Part shown: positions 49,989 to 58,880 of the stretch, piece by piece | How positions within the stretch are numbered: the stretch's first letter is position 1 | Layout: every line of letters begins with the position of its first letter | Assembly: GCF_007989805.1 (NCBI RefSeq) | Contig: NZ_BJUB01000003.1 | Location: 186,001 to 250,000 of the forward strand | Source of the DNA: Cellulomonas xylanilytica | GTDB taxonomy: Bacteria; Actinomycetota; Actinomycetes; Actinomycetales; Cellulomonadaceae | Length of the DNA: 64,000 nt | Direction of reading: 5' to 3' | Program-made: the position numbers and the translations under genes | Notes under the pieces: model-generated | Databases searched by the model: none | What the model saw: the letters and a program-made list of their open reading frames with translations, nothing else | Told to the model about the DNA's origin: nothing

Positions 49989-50575
49989 GCCGGGACCGTC
50001 ACCGGTGCGGGCTCGGCACCGGGCACGAGTGCGCGCCGCCAGTCGCGCCAGCCCAGCACGCACAGCCCGATGAAGCCGGCGTACAGCACGGCGGTCAGCA
50101 TCAGCCCTTGGCTCGCGTACAGGCCGACGAGGACGACGTCCGTGGCGATCCACACGCTCCAGCTGCCCAGCCACTTGCGGCCCAGCATGACCTGCGCGAC
50201 GAGGCTGGACGACGTCGTCAGCGCGTCCCAGAACGGCGCCGCGGAGCTCTCGGACGACGACAGCAGCGCGGTCAGCCCGACGGTGCACGCGGCGACCACG
50301 ACGGCGCCGACCGGCCACACCCACCGCGGCGTCCGGGTGACCGCGAGCGCGTGGTGGTCCGGCCCGCCCCGCACCCACCAGACCCACCCGAGCACGGCCA
50401 GGGCGGCGAACACCACCTGGAGCCCCGCGTTGGCGTAGAGGCCCGCGTCCGTGAACAACCAGAGGAACAGCAGGTTGTTCGCGATGCCGACCGGGAAGTT
50501 CCAGACGTTCTGCCGGGTGGCCAGCCAGACGCACAGGGCGCCGCTGACGAACCCGAGGACCTCGACCCAGCTCAC
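49985..50575 (-). CDS. pnuC: Nicotinamide riboside transporter PnuC
   Basis: A 196-residue protein with seven hydrophobic segments. The family motif WNFPVGIANNLLFLWLF in the first half and the second-half repeat region ALTTSSSLVAQVMLGRKW are present. It facilitates uptake of nicotinamide riboside, which NadR traps by phosphorylation. Start GTG 50575, first gene of the eight-gene run. Only 38 bases separate it from the divergent HAD gene, so the two promoters must overlap. Confidence 0.93.
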   Translation of the reverse strand: MSWVEVLGFVSGALCVWLATRQNVWNFPVGIANNLLFLWLFTDAGLYANAGLQVVFAALAVLGWVWWVRGGPDHHALAVTRTPRWVWPVGAVVVAACTVGLTALLSSSESSAAPFWDALTTSSSLVAQVMLGRKWLGSWSVWIATDVVLVGLYASQGLMLTAVLYAGFIGLCVLGWRDWRRALVPGAEPAPVTVPA

Positions 50576-50613
50576 GACCGGACACCCTACGGCGATGGGA
50601 GAGGATCGGTGGT

Positions 50614-51285
50614 GTGACCTCACCCCTCGTCCTCCTCGACCTCGACGGCACCCTCATCGACTCCATCCCCGGCATCACGGCATCGCTCGCCGTCGCCTTC
50701 CGCCGGTGCGGGATGCCCGTCCCCACGCCCGCCGAGCTGCGCAGGTTCGTCGGGCCGCCCATCGGCGACAGCATGCGCGCGTACGGCGTCCCCGAGGACC
50801 GCGTGGCGGAGGTCGTCCGGGAGTACCGCGAGGACTTCGGCGCGACCGGGATGCACGACGCGACCGTCTTCGACGGCGTCCCCGGGCTGCTCACCGACCT
50901 GCGTGCCGCGGGGTGCCGGCTGGTCGTCGCGACGTCCAAGCCGGAGGTGTTCGCGGTGCCGATCTGCGCGGAGCTCGGGCTCACCCCGCTCCTGGACGGT
51001 GTCTTCGGGGCGCCGCTCGACGAGTCCGGTACCAAGGCGGACGTGATCGCCCGGGCGCTGGCCGCGGAGCCGGTGCCTCCCGTGGCAGCGCTCATGGTCG
51101 GCGACCGCGAGCACGACGTGCACGGAGCGCGGGCGAACGGGCTGGACTGCGTCGGCGTGACCTGGGGCTACGCGGCGCCGGGCGAGCTGGCGGACGCGGG
51201 AGCGGTCACGGCCGTCGACACGACGGACGAGCTGCGGCGCACCGTCCTGGACCGCCTGGAGCTGCCGGTCGTCCCGCGCGCTTGA
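50614..51285 (+). CDS. HAD family hydrolase (phosphoglycolate phosphatase-like)
   Basis: A 223-residue phosphatase. Motif I is LLDLDGTLIDS, motif II VVATSKPE, motif III K139 region SGTKADVI, and motif IV MVGDREHDVHGARANG. The cap sits between motifs I and II, as in Gph/PGP-type enzymes. GTG 50614 has GGAGAGGA 6 bases upstream. It is divergent from pnuC and followed after 54 bases by merR. The real substrate is not known. Confidence 0.92.
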   Translation: MTSPLVLLDLDGTLIDSIPGITASLAVAFRRCGMPVPTPAELRRFVGPPIGDSMRAYGVPEDRVAEVVREYREDFGATGMHDATVFDGVPGLLTDLRAAGCRLVVATSKPEVFAVPICAELGLTPLLDGVFGAPLDESGTKADVIARALAAEPVPPVAALMVGDREHDVHGARANGLDCVGVTWGYAAPGELADAGAVTAVDTTDELRRTVLDRLELPVVPRA

Positions 51286-51312
51286 CCTTGACGCTGCGTC
51301 AACTCCTACCGT
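51282..51312 (+). promoter_or_regulatory. MerR-type promoter with 19-bp spacer and dyad operator
   Basis: -35 TTGACC (51282-51287) and -10 TACCGT (51307-51312) are 19 bases apart, the overlong spacing typical of MerR-regulated promoters. Inside the spacer is a perfect inverted repeat ttgacgc-t-gcgtcaa (51288-51302). The regulator should bind there and untwist the DNA to activate its own gene. The -35 overlaps the end of the HAD gene. Confidence 0.8.
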
Positions 51313-51339
51313 GGATCAGGAACACGAGAGGAGGGACGC

Positions 51340-52095
51340 ATGGAGGTCTCGATCCAGGAGGTGGCCCGGCTGACGGGCACCACCAGCCGCACCCTGCGGC
51401 ACTACGACGCCATCGGGCTGCTCGAGCCCAGCCGCGTCGGCGACAACGGGTACCGCTGGTACGACGACCGCGCGCTCGTGCGGTTGCAGCGGATCCTGCT
51501 GCTGCGCGGGCTCGGGCTCGGGCTGCCGGACATCCGGCGGGTGCTCGAGCGCGAGCAGGACGAGACCGCCGCCCTGCGCCACCACCTCGACTGGCTGCGC
51601 AGCGAGCAGCGACGACTGGAGCGGCAGGCCGCCTCGGTCGAACGGACGATCACCGCACGGGAGAACGGAGGGCCACTCGTGGCCGAGAACATGTTCGACG
51701 GTTTTGACCACACGCAGTACAAGGACGAGGTCGAGCAGCGCTGGGGAGCCGACGCCTACGCGTCGTCCGACGCCTGGTGGCGTGGGATGAGCGAGGACGA
51801 GCGAGCCGCGTGGAAGGCGACGACCGCGCAGCTCGCCACCGACTGGGGCGCCGCGGCCGACGCGGGCACCGACCCGGTGTCCGACGAGGCGCAGGAGCTC
51901 GCGCGCCGGCACGTCGCGTGGCTCGGCGGCGTCCCGGGCACGCCCGGGCACGGTGCCGCGCCGGTGAAGGAGCACGTGCTTGGCCTCGCCGACATGTACG
52001 TCGCCGACGAGCGGTTCGCCGCCAACTACGGCGGTGTCGCCGGCGCGACGTTCGTCCGCGACGCGTTGCACGAGTACGCGGCACGGAACCTTTAG
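51340..52095 (+). CDS. MerR family regulator with TipAS ligand-binding domain
   Basis: A 251-residue protein. The N-terminal winged helix (VARLTGTTSRTLRHYDAIGLL, then YRWYDDRALVRLQRILLLRG) and a dimerisation coiled coil (about 78-108) define MerR. The C-terminal 140 residues (FDHTQYKDEVEQRWGADAY onward) are a TipAS domain, a globin-like fold that binds thiopeptide and other drugs. It has a clear GAGGAGG site and its own MerR-type promoter. No target transporter lies directly downstream. Confidence 0.93.
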   Translation: MEVSIQEVARLTGTTSRTLRHYDAIGLLEPSRVGDNGYRWYDDRALVRLQRILLLRGLGLGLPDIRRVLEREQDETAALRHHLDWLRSEQRRLERQAASVERTITARENGGPLVAENMFDGFDHTQYKDEVEQRWGADAYASSDAWWRGMSEDERAAWKATTAQLATDWGAAADAGTDPVSDEAQELARRHVAWLGGVPGTPGHGAAPVKEHVLGLADMYVADERFAANYGGVAGATFVRDALHEYAARNL

Positions 52096-52103
52096 GTCAC
52101 GCA

Positions 52104-52132
52104 GGCGGAGAGGCCGGTCCGGCCTCTCCGCC
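52104..52132 (+). terminator. Hairpin terminator after merR
   Basis: ggcggagaggcc/ggcctctccgcc, a perfect 12-bp stem with a 5-base loop, 8 bases after the merR stop. The remaining 92 bases to the next start should hold the promoter of the secreted dehydrogenase. Confidence 0.75.
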
Positions 52133-52224
52133 GTGCGGGTTGTCCCGGTATGCGACAGAGTGACACCCGGCGATGACTGGACCGTCGCCCAGCACCTCCC
52201 CCGACGTCGCGGCAGGAGCAGACC

Positions 52225-54288
52225 ATGCGGTGGAACCCCCTACGGATCCCGGCGGCGGTCGTCACCGCCCTGGTGCTCGTCGTCACCCTCGCGGGACCGG
52301 CCCCGGCGGCGGTGGTCGCAGGTCCGGCACCGATCACCGGAGTCGGGTCGGGCAAGTGCCTCGACGTCAACGGCGGGGCGCGGACGGCCCGGACGGGCGT
52401 GGCGATCCGCGACTGCACCGGCGCCGCGAACCAGGCATGGACGCTCACGACGAACGGCGAGCTGCAGGTCTACGACGCCGCCACCTGCCTGGACGTGGCG
52501 GGCCAGGACACCACGGCGCCGGCCGTCGTGCAGATCTACCCGTGCAACGGCGGGGCCAACCAGAAGTGGCGGCTGCAGACCAACGGCACGATCGTGGGCG
52601 TGCAGTCGGGGCTCTGCCTCGACGTCACCGGCCGCGGCACCGCGAACGGGACCGTGGTCGGCATGTGGACCTGCAACGGCCAGACCAACCAGAGCTGGAC
52701 CACGACTCTCCGCACGGGTGACACGACCGCGCCGACGGTGCCGGGCAACCCGCGCGTCAGCAACCTGACGTGCAGCACGGTGACCTTCGCGTGGAACGCG
52801 TCCACCGACGCGGTCGGCGTGGCGTTCTACGACATCTACCACGACGGGCAGCAGATGACCTCGGTCAGCGGCAGCACCCTGTCGACCAGCCTCCCCGTCG
52901 TCGCCGGCGCCGTCTGGGGGCTCTACGTCAACGCCCGGGACGCGGCCGGCAACGTGTCGCAGGCCAGCACCACCGTCACCATCACCGTCCCGCAGTGCCA
53001 GGCGGACACGCAGGCGCCCACCGCACCGGGCACACCGAGCGCCACGGTGTCCGGCACCACGGTCACGCTCACCTGGGCCGCGGCGACCGACAACGTGGGC
53101 GTGCGCACGTACGAGGTCCGCCGCGGCGGCACGGCGGTCGGCACGGTGAGCGGCAACCCGCCCGTGACGACGTTCATCGACAGCGGCCTCGCGGCGTCCA
53201 CCGCGTACTCCTACTCCGTCGTGGCGCGGGACGCCCAGGGCAACACCTCGCCCGCGAGCGGGTCCCGGACCGTGACCACCGGCGCCGCCTGCGGGTCGGC
53301 GGTCTGCAGCGTGACGCAGGTCGGCACCGACACGGACATCCCGTGGGGCCTCGACACGCTCCCCGACGGGACCGTGCTGTACACCCGGCGCGACGCGCAG
53401 CAGGTCGTGCGGCTCGACCCGGCCACCGGCGCGAAGACGACCGTCGGCACCGTGCCGAACGTGCAGGGCACCGACGGGGAGGGCGGGCTGATGGGGCTGG
53501 CGCTCTCGCCGACCTTCGCCTCCGACCAGTGGGTGTACCTGATGCACACCTCCCCCACGGACAACCGGATCGTGCGGATCAAGCTGGTGAACAACGCGCT
53601 GGTCACCAGCTCCGCGCAGGTGCTGCTCACCGGCATCCCGCGGAACAAGTACCACGACGGCGGTCGGCTGCGGTTCGGGCCCGACGGCAAGCTCTACGCG
53701 TCGACCGGCGACGCGCAGAACGGCGACTACGCGCAGAACACGTCGAACCTGGCGGGCAAGATCCTGCGGCTCAACCCCGACGGGACCGTGCCGTCGGACA
53801 ACCCCTTCGGCAACGCCGTGTGGAGCTACGGGCACCGCAACCCCCAGGGCATCGCGTTCGACTCGCAGGGCAGGCTCTGGGAGCAGGAGTTCGGCAACTC
53901 CGTGATGGACGAGACCAACCTCATCGTCAAGGGCGGCAACTACGGCTGGCCCGCGTGCGAGGGCACCGTCGGCACCTGCGGCACCGCCGGGTTCATCGCA
54001 CCCAAGCGGACCTACCCGACGTCCGAGGGGTCCTGCTCCGGGATCGCGATCGTGCGCGACGCCCTCTACGTGGCCTGCGCACGTGGCGCGCGCATGTACC
54101 GCGCGGTCATCAGCGGGTCCTCGCTGACCAACGTGCAGACGTTCTTCAGCGGCACGTACGGGCGGCTCCGCACGGTCGAGCCCGCACCCGGCGGCGGGCT
54201 GTGGCTGACCACGACCACGACCGGCGACAAGGACAGCGTCGCGAACAACAGCAACGAGCGGATCCTGCGGGTGACGCTGGGCGGCTGA
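52225..54288 (+). CDS. Secreted ricin-lectin / FN3 / PQQ-type sugar dehydrogenase
   Basis: A 687-residue exported protein. A signal peptide (1-29) leads to a ricin-type beta-trefoil (about 36-165) with three QxW motifs: NQAW 69-72, NQKW 112-115 and NQSW 155-158. Two fibronectin III domains follow (about 170-256 and 262-352). The rest is a GSDH-type six-bladed propeller with the catalytic-His segment YHDGGRLRFGPDGKLY and GHRNPQGIAFD. The likely role is extracellular oxidation of a sugar end, bound by the lectin to plant or fungal glycans. PQQ or pyranose specificity cannot be told. AGGAG is 6 bases before ATG. Confidence 0.9.
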   Translation: MRWNPLRIPAAVVTALVLVVTLAGPAPAAVVAGPAPITGVGSGKCLDVNGGARTARTGVAIRDCTGAANQAWTLTTNGELQVYDAATCLDVAGQDTTAPAVVQIYPCNGGANQKWRLQTNGTIVGVQSGLCLDVTGRGTANGTVVGMWTCNGQTNQSWTTTLRTGDTTAPTVPGNPRVSNLTCSTVTFAWNASTDAVGVAFYDIYHDGQQMTSVSGSTLSTSLPVVAGAVWGLYVNARDAAGNVSQASTTVTITVPQCQADTQAPTAPGTPSATVSGTTVTLTWAAATDNVGVRTYEVRRGGTAVGTVSGNPPVTTFIDSGLAASTAYSYSVVARDAQGNTSPASGSRTVTTGAACGSAVCSVTQVGTDTDIPWGLDTLPDGTVLYTRRDAQQVVRLDPATGAKTTVGTVPNVQGTDGEGGLMGLALSPTFASDQWVYLMHTSPTDNRIVRIKLVNNALVTSSAQVLLTGIPRNKYHDGGRLRFGPDGKLYASTGDAQNGDYAQNTSNLAGKILRLNPDGTVPSDNPFGNAVWSYGHRNPQGIAFDSQGRLWEQEFGNSVMDETNLIVKGGNYGWPACEGTVGTCGTAGFIAPKRTYPTSEGSCSGIAIVRDALYVACARGARMYRAVISGSSLTNVQTFFSGTYGRLRTVEPAPGGGLWLTTTTTGDKDSVANNSNERILRVTLGG

Positions 54289-54316
54289 CGAGGTCCAGCC
54301 GCTCGCGCCCCGCGGG

Positions 54317-56146
54317 CTACGTGGTGCGGCGCAGCGACCGCTGCCAGTCGGCGTGCAGGTCGGCGAACCGGCCGCCCGACGCGACCAGCTCGAGGGGTGA
54401 GCCGTCCTCGACGACCCGGCCGTCCTCGATGACCAGCACGCGGTCCGAGCCCATGACCGTGGACAGCCGGTGCGCGATGACGACGGACGTGCGGTCGGCG
54501 AGCAGCGTCTGGAGGCCCTCCTGCACGAGCGCCTCCCCCGGGACGTCGAGCGAGCTGGTCGCCTCGTCGAGGATAAGCAGCGCCGGGTCCGCCAGGAACG
54601 CGCGCGCGAACGACACCAGCTGGCGCTGCCCGGCAGAGAGCCGGACCCCGCGCTTGTCCGCCTCCGTGTCGTAGCCGTCCGGCATCGCCGCGATCAGGTC
54701 GTGCACGCCGACCGCGCGTGCGGCCGCCTCGATCTGCTCCGGTGTCGCGTCCGGCCTGCCGAGCGCGATGTTGGCCCCCAGGGAGCCGGAGAACAGGTAC
54801 GCCTCCTGGGTCACCATCACGACGGCCCGCCGCAGGTCGACCGGGTCGACGTCCCGCAGGTCGAGGCCGTCGAGACGGACCGACCCGGCGCGCACGTCGT
54901 AGAACCGGGCCAGCAGCTTGGCGATGGTCGACTTGCCCGCCCCGGTCTCGCCGACGAGCGCGATCGACTGACCGGCCGGGATGTGCAGGTCGACGTGCGG
55001 CAGGACGGTCGGGCCGGTGCCGTAGCCGAACTCGACGTCGTCGAACCGGACGTCCCCGCGCGGGCTCTCGAGACGGCGCGGGTGCACCGGCTCGGGGACC
55101 GTCGGCTCCTCGGCGAGCAGCGACGCGAGCTTCTCCAGGGCGGCCGTCGCCGACTGGAACGAGTTGTAGAACATGCCGATCTGCGCGAGCGGGTTGAAGA
55201 ACCGCCGCGCGTAGAGGACGGCCGCCACCAGCACCCCGACCTCGATGCCGCCGTCGAGCGCCCGCAGCCCGCCGACGAGCAGGACCGCGGCCACCGTGAC
55301 GTTGCCGATGAGGGTCAGCCCCGTGTCGAAGACGCCGTTGAGCCGGATCGACCGGGCGTTGGTGTCGCGGTAGTCCTCCGCCAGCTCGCCGTAGACCTCC
55401 CGCACCTGGGGCTCGCGACGGAACGCCTGCACCGCGCGGATGCCGGTCATCGTCTCGACGAACCGCACGATGAGCCGGGCCGCCGCCGTCCGCTGCTTGC
55501 GGTACTGCGCCTGCGAGCGGACCTGGAACCACCGCGTGAGGACGACTCCCGGCACGACCGCGATGAGCAGGACGAGCCCGCTGCGCCAGTCGAGGAGGAC
55601 GAGCGACACCGCGGTGAACACCATCGCCAGCACGCCCGACGCGAGGGTGGTGACGCCGCCGTCGAGGAGCTCGCGCAGCGCGTCCACGTCCGAGGTCTGC
55701 CGGGAGATGATCCGGCCCGACGTGTACTTCTCGTGGAACTCCAGGCTGAGGCGCTGCGTGTGCCGGAACACCCGGCGGCGCAGGTCGAGCAGCATCGTCT
55801 GGCTCACCCGGGCCGACGCGCGCACGGTCGCGGCCGTCAGCAGCCCGCCCAGCAGCGCCGCGGCGAGGTAGGCGCCGGTGGCCAGCGTGAGCGGACCGGC
55901 GTCGCCGTCCGTGAGCGCCGGGAGCGCCTGGTCGATGCCGTACGCGACGAGCGCGGGACCGGCGACGGCCGCGAGCTGCGCGCCGACGACCAGCGCGGCG
56001 GTGGCCCACGCGGCACCGGCGACCGGTCGCAGCAGGGACCGGAGCAGGAGGAGGGACCGTCGACGCAGGCGCCGCGACTCGGCGACGGTGGCCTCGTCGT
56101 CGACGCCCTCGGGGGCCACCGGGCCGGTGCTCACCGTCGCGCTCAC
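54317..56146 (-). CDS. ABC exporter half-transporter, catalytic NBD partner
   Basis: A 609-residue type IV exporter subunit: six membrane helices (about residues 30-330) followed by an ATPase domain. Walker A GETGAGKS, signature LSAGQRQL and Walker B ILDEATSSLD are present with the catalytic Glu. The GTG start overlaps the stop of the partner gene (GTGA). Together they should form a heterodimer exporting drugs or lipids. The signature has Ala in place of the first Gly of LSGGQ. Confidence 0.93.
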   Translation of the reverse strand: MSATVSTGPVAPEGVDDEATVAESRRLRRRSLLLLRSLLRPVAGAAWATAALVVGAQLAAVAGPALVAYGIDQALPALTDGDAGPLTLATGAYLAAALLGGLLTAATVRASARVSQTMLLDLRRRVFRHTQRLSLEFHEKYTSGRIISRQTSDVDALRELLDGGVTTLASGVLAMVFTAVSLVLLDWRSGLVLLIAVVPGVVLTRWFQVRSQAQYRKQRTAAARLIVRFVETMTGIRAVQAFRREPQVREVYGELAEDYRDTNARSIRLNGVFDTGLTLIGNVTVAAVLLVGGLRALDGGIEVGVLVAAVLYARRFFNPLAQIGMFYNSFQSATAALEKLASLLAEEPTVPEPVHPRRLESPRGDVRFDDVEFGYGTGPTVLPHVDLHIPAGQSIALVGETGAGKSTIAKLLARFYDVRAGSVRLDGLDLRDVDPVDLRRAVVMVTQEAYLFSGSLGANIALGRPDATPEQIEAAARAVGVHDLIAAMPDGYDTEADKRGVRLSAGQRQLVSFARAFLADPALLILDEATSSLDVPGEALVQEGLQTLLADRTSVVIAHRLSTVMGSDRVLVIEDGRVVEDGSPLELVASGGRFADLHADWQRSLRRTT

Positions 56147-58035
56147 GGTCGGGCCTCCGCGAGCTCGTCGCTCTCCGCGTCGTCCGACCCGCCCGGCACG
56201 TCCTCGCCGTCGAGCGCCGAGAGCGCGGTGAGCACGTACCGGTAGTGCGGGTGCGTCGACAGGAGGTCGGCGTGCCGCCCGACGCCGGTGATCCGGCCGT
56301 CCTCGAGCACCGCCACCCGGTCGGCCAGCGCGACGGTGGAGGGCCGGTGCGCGACCACCAGCGTCGTGGTGCCGGTGAGCATCTCGCGCAGCCGGGCGGT
56401 CACCGCCGCCTCCGTGGTGACGTCCAGCGCCGAGAGCGGGTCGTCCAGCAGCAGCACCCGGGGGCGCACCGCGATCGCACGGGCCAGGGCGATCCGCTGC
56501 CGCTGACCGCCCGACAGGCTGAGCCCCTCCTCGCCGATGATCGTGTCGAGGCCGTCGGGCAGCCGGTGGGCGAACCCCGCGCGGGCGACGTCGAGCGCCT
56601 CGGCCAGCAGGTCGTCCGCGGCCTGCCCGGTCGCCTCCGTGCCGAGCAGCACGTTCTCGCGCACCGACGCCGAGAACAGGATGGGGTCCTCGAAGGCGAT
56701 CGACACCGCCGCGCGCAGGTCCGCACGGCTCAGGTCCCGCACGTCGACGCCGTCGATACGGACGCTCCCCGCGGTGACGTCGTACAGCCGCGGGACCAGC
56801 TGGAGCAGCGTCGTCTTGCCGCTGCCGGTGAGCCCGACGAGCGCCATGGTCTCCCCCGGCTCCAGCACGAGGTCGATGCCGGCGAGGATGTCCGACCCGC
56901 CCCGCGGCTCGCCGCCGGCCGTGGTGCTGCGCGGGTGCGCGAAGTGCACGCCCGACAGCTCCACGCGCGAGCCGGCCGGGTCCGCGGCAGGCAGTGCGAG
57001 CGGCTGCGCGGGGTCCCGCACGGTGGATCCCGTGTCCATGACCTGCAGATAGCGGTCGGTCGCGGCCTTGGCGTCGAGCGTCATGGCGAGCAGCATGCCG
57101 AGGCGTTCCACCGGGTTGTTCACCACCGCGGCGGTGGCGAAGAACGCGACCAGCGCTCCGACGCTGAGCTGACCGCGGGAGGTCAGGACGACGCCGAACC
57201 CGAGCGACACCGCCAGGATCGCCTCGGGGATCGCCCCGAGCGCGAACGAGACCCGGGACAGCGTCTTCGCCTTGTGCACCTCGGTGGTGCGCAGCTCGTC
57301 GGCCTGCCGCCCGAAGTCGACCAGCGCGTCGTCCCCACGTCCGAACGCCTTGAGCACGCGGATGCCGTGCACGGACTCCTCGACCGTCGTGGCCAGGTCC
57401 CCCGCCTGGTCCCGTGCGCGGCGCGCGACGACCTTGTAGTCCTCGCGGAACCGGAAGCCCAGCCAGATCATGGGCACCGCGCCGACGAGGTAGACCAGCC
57501 CGAGCACCCAGCTGGTGGCGATCATCAGGCCGATGCCGACGACCACCGTCGTGGCGCTGACCAGCAGCATCACCAGGCCGAAGACGGTCCAGCGCCGGAT
57601 GGTCCCGAGGTCGGACATGATGCGCGACAGCAGCTGCCCGCCGGACCAGCGGTCGTGGAACTCCACCGGAAGGTCCAGCAGGTGCTGGAACAGGTCGGTG
57701 CGCATGTCCCGCTCGACCGTGGTGCCCGGCGTGAGGATCAGCGCGCGGCGGCACCACACCAGGAACGCCTCGAGCGCGCCGAGCGCCAGCACGAGCAGCG
57801 CACCCAGGATCACGCCACGCCGGGAGCCCTCCGTGAGCAGGGGGCCGTTGACGATCACGCGCAGCACCTGCGGCACCGCGAGCGCCAGCAGGCTGGCGCC
57901 GAGGGCGGTCAGCCCGCCGAGCGCGATCCGCGGGAGCGCGGGGCGCGCCCAGCGACGGAGGCGCAGGAGCACCCGGGTGGTGGACTCGGGAGGGCGGGAC
58001 GCGGGCGCAGGTCGTGCGGGTGGAGCAGAGGGCAC
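56143..58035 (-). CDS. ABC exporter half-transporter, degenerate NBD partner
   Basis: A 630-residue exporter subunit with six membrane helices (about 35-330) and an ATPase domain. Walker A GLTGSGKT and a full signature LSGGQRQRIALARA are present, but Walker B reads LLLDDPLSALD: the catalytic Glu is Asp. This is the pattern of heterodimeric exporters (TM287/288, BmrCD) with one non-hydrolysing site. Its neighbour supplies the intact Glu. Transcribed first of the pair. Confidence 0.93.
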   Translation of the reverse strand: MPSAPPARPAPASRPPESTTRVLLRLRRWARPALPRIALGGLTALGASLLALAVPQVLRVIVNGPLLTEGSRRGVILGALLVLALGALEAFLVWCRRALILTPGTTVERDMRTDLFQHLLDLPVEFHDRWSGGQLLSRIMSDLGTIRRWTVFGLVMLLVSATTVVVGIGLMIATSWVLGLVYLVGAVPMIWLGFRFREDYKVVARRARDQAGDLATTVEESVHGIRVLKAFGRGDDALVDFGRQADELRTTEVHKAKTLSRVSFALGAIPEAILAVSLGFGVVLTSRGQLSVGALVAFFATAAVVNNPVERLGMLLAMTLDAKAATDRYLQVMDTGSTVRDPAQPLALPAADPAGSRVELSGVHFAHPRSTTAGGEPRGGSDILAGIDLVLEPGETMALVGLTGSGKTTLLQLVPRLYDVTAGSVRIDGVDVRDLSRADLRAAVSIAFEDPILFSASVRENVLLGTEATGQAADDLLAEALDVARAGFAHRLPDGLDTIIGEEGLSLSGGQRQRIALARAIAVRPRVLLLDDPLSALDVTTEAAVTARLREMLTGTTTLVVAHRPSTVALADRVAVLEDGRITGVGRHADLLSTHPHYRYVLTALSALDGEDVPGGSDDAESDELAEARP

Positions 58036-58078
58036 ACCTCCACCCTACGTACGCCCTCCGACAGTTGCCCGGTCGACC

Positions 58079-58837
58079 TCAGGCGCCGGTCCGCACGATC
58101 CGGTTGTTGCTCGCCTGCGCGCGCGGCCGGACCACCAGGAGGTCGATGTTCACGTGCGCCGGTCGGGACAGGGACCACGCGATCGCGTCGGCGATGTCGT
58201 CGGCCACCAGCGGCTCGTACCCGGCGTACACGGCGGCGGCCCGCTCGCTGTCCCCGTCGAACCGGACCATCGAGAACTCCTCGGTGGCCACGGCTCCCGG
58301 CGCGATCTCGATGATGCGCAGGGGCTCACCGAGGATCTCCCAGCGCAGCGTCGTTGCGAGCATCCGCTCCGCGTGCTTCGCACCGACGTACCCGGCGCCG
58401 CCCTCGTAGGTGCCGTGCGCGGCGGTCGAGGTCACGACGACGATGTCGCCGCCGCCGTCCTCGCGCAGGTGCGGGAGCAGCGCCTGGGTGACCCGCAGGG
58501 TGCCGATCACGTTGAGCTCGTACATCTGACGCCAGTGGTCGAGGTCCGCGGACTCGACCGGGTCGAGCCCGAACGCCCCTCCCGCGTTGTTGACGAGCGC
58601 GTCGAGCGGACCGTTCGCGGCCACCTGCTCAGCCAGCCGCGCGACGTCGGCGTCGTCCGTGACGTCGGCGACGACCGTGCTCGCGCCGGTCTCCTCGGCC
58701 AGCGCCGCCAGCCGGTCCGCGCGGCGCGCGGTCGCGACGACGTCCCAGCCCTCCGAGCGCAGGCGCCGGACGGTCGCGGCGCCGATCCCGGAGGACGCGC
58801 CCGTCACCAGGGCGCGTCGGGGCGTGCTCGTGCTCAT
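58079..58837 (-). CDS. Short-chain dehydrogenase/reductase (YdfG-like)
   Basis: A 252-residue NAD(P)-dependent oxidoreductase. The cofactor loop TGASSGIGAATVRRL, NNAGG, and the catalytic Tyr-Lys in GGAGYVGAKHAERM are complete. The second-strand basic residues (ARRADRL) favour NADPH. Overall it resembles YdfG-type 3-hydroxy-acid/serine dehydrogenases, but the substrate is unknown. It lies between the aminotransferase and the ABC exporter on the same strand. Confidence 0.9.
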   Translation of the reverse strand: MSTSTPRRALVTGASSGIGAATVRRLRSEGWDVVATARRADRLAALAEETGASTVVADVTDDADVARLAEQVAANGPLDALVNNAGGAFGLDPVESADLDHWRQMYELNVIGTLRVTQALLPHLREDGGGDIVVVTSTAAHGTYEGGAGYVGAKHAERMLATTLRWEILGEPLRIIEIAPGAVATEEFSMVRFDGDSERAAAVYAGYEPLVADDIADAIAWSLSRPAHVNIDLLVVRPRAQASNNRIVRTGA

Positions 58838-58880
58838 GCGGAACTCCAGGGGTGAGGTGGCGGGCTGGCTGGGCAGAAGG

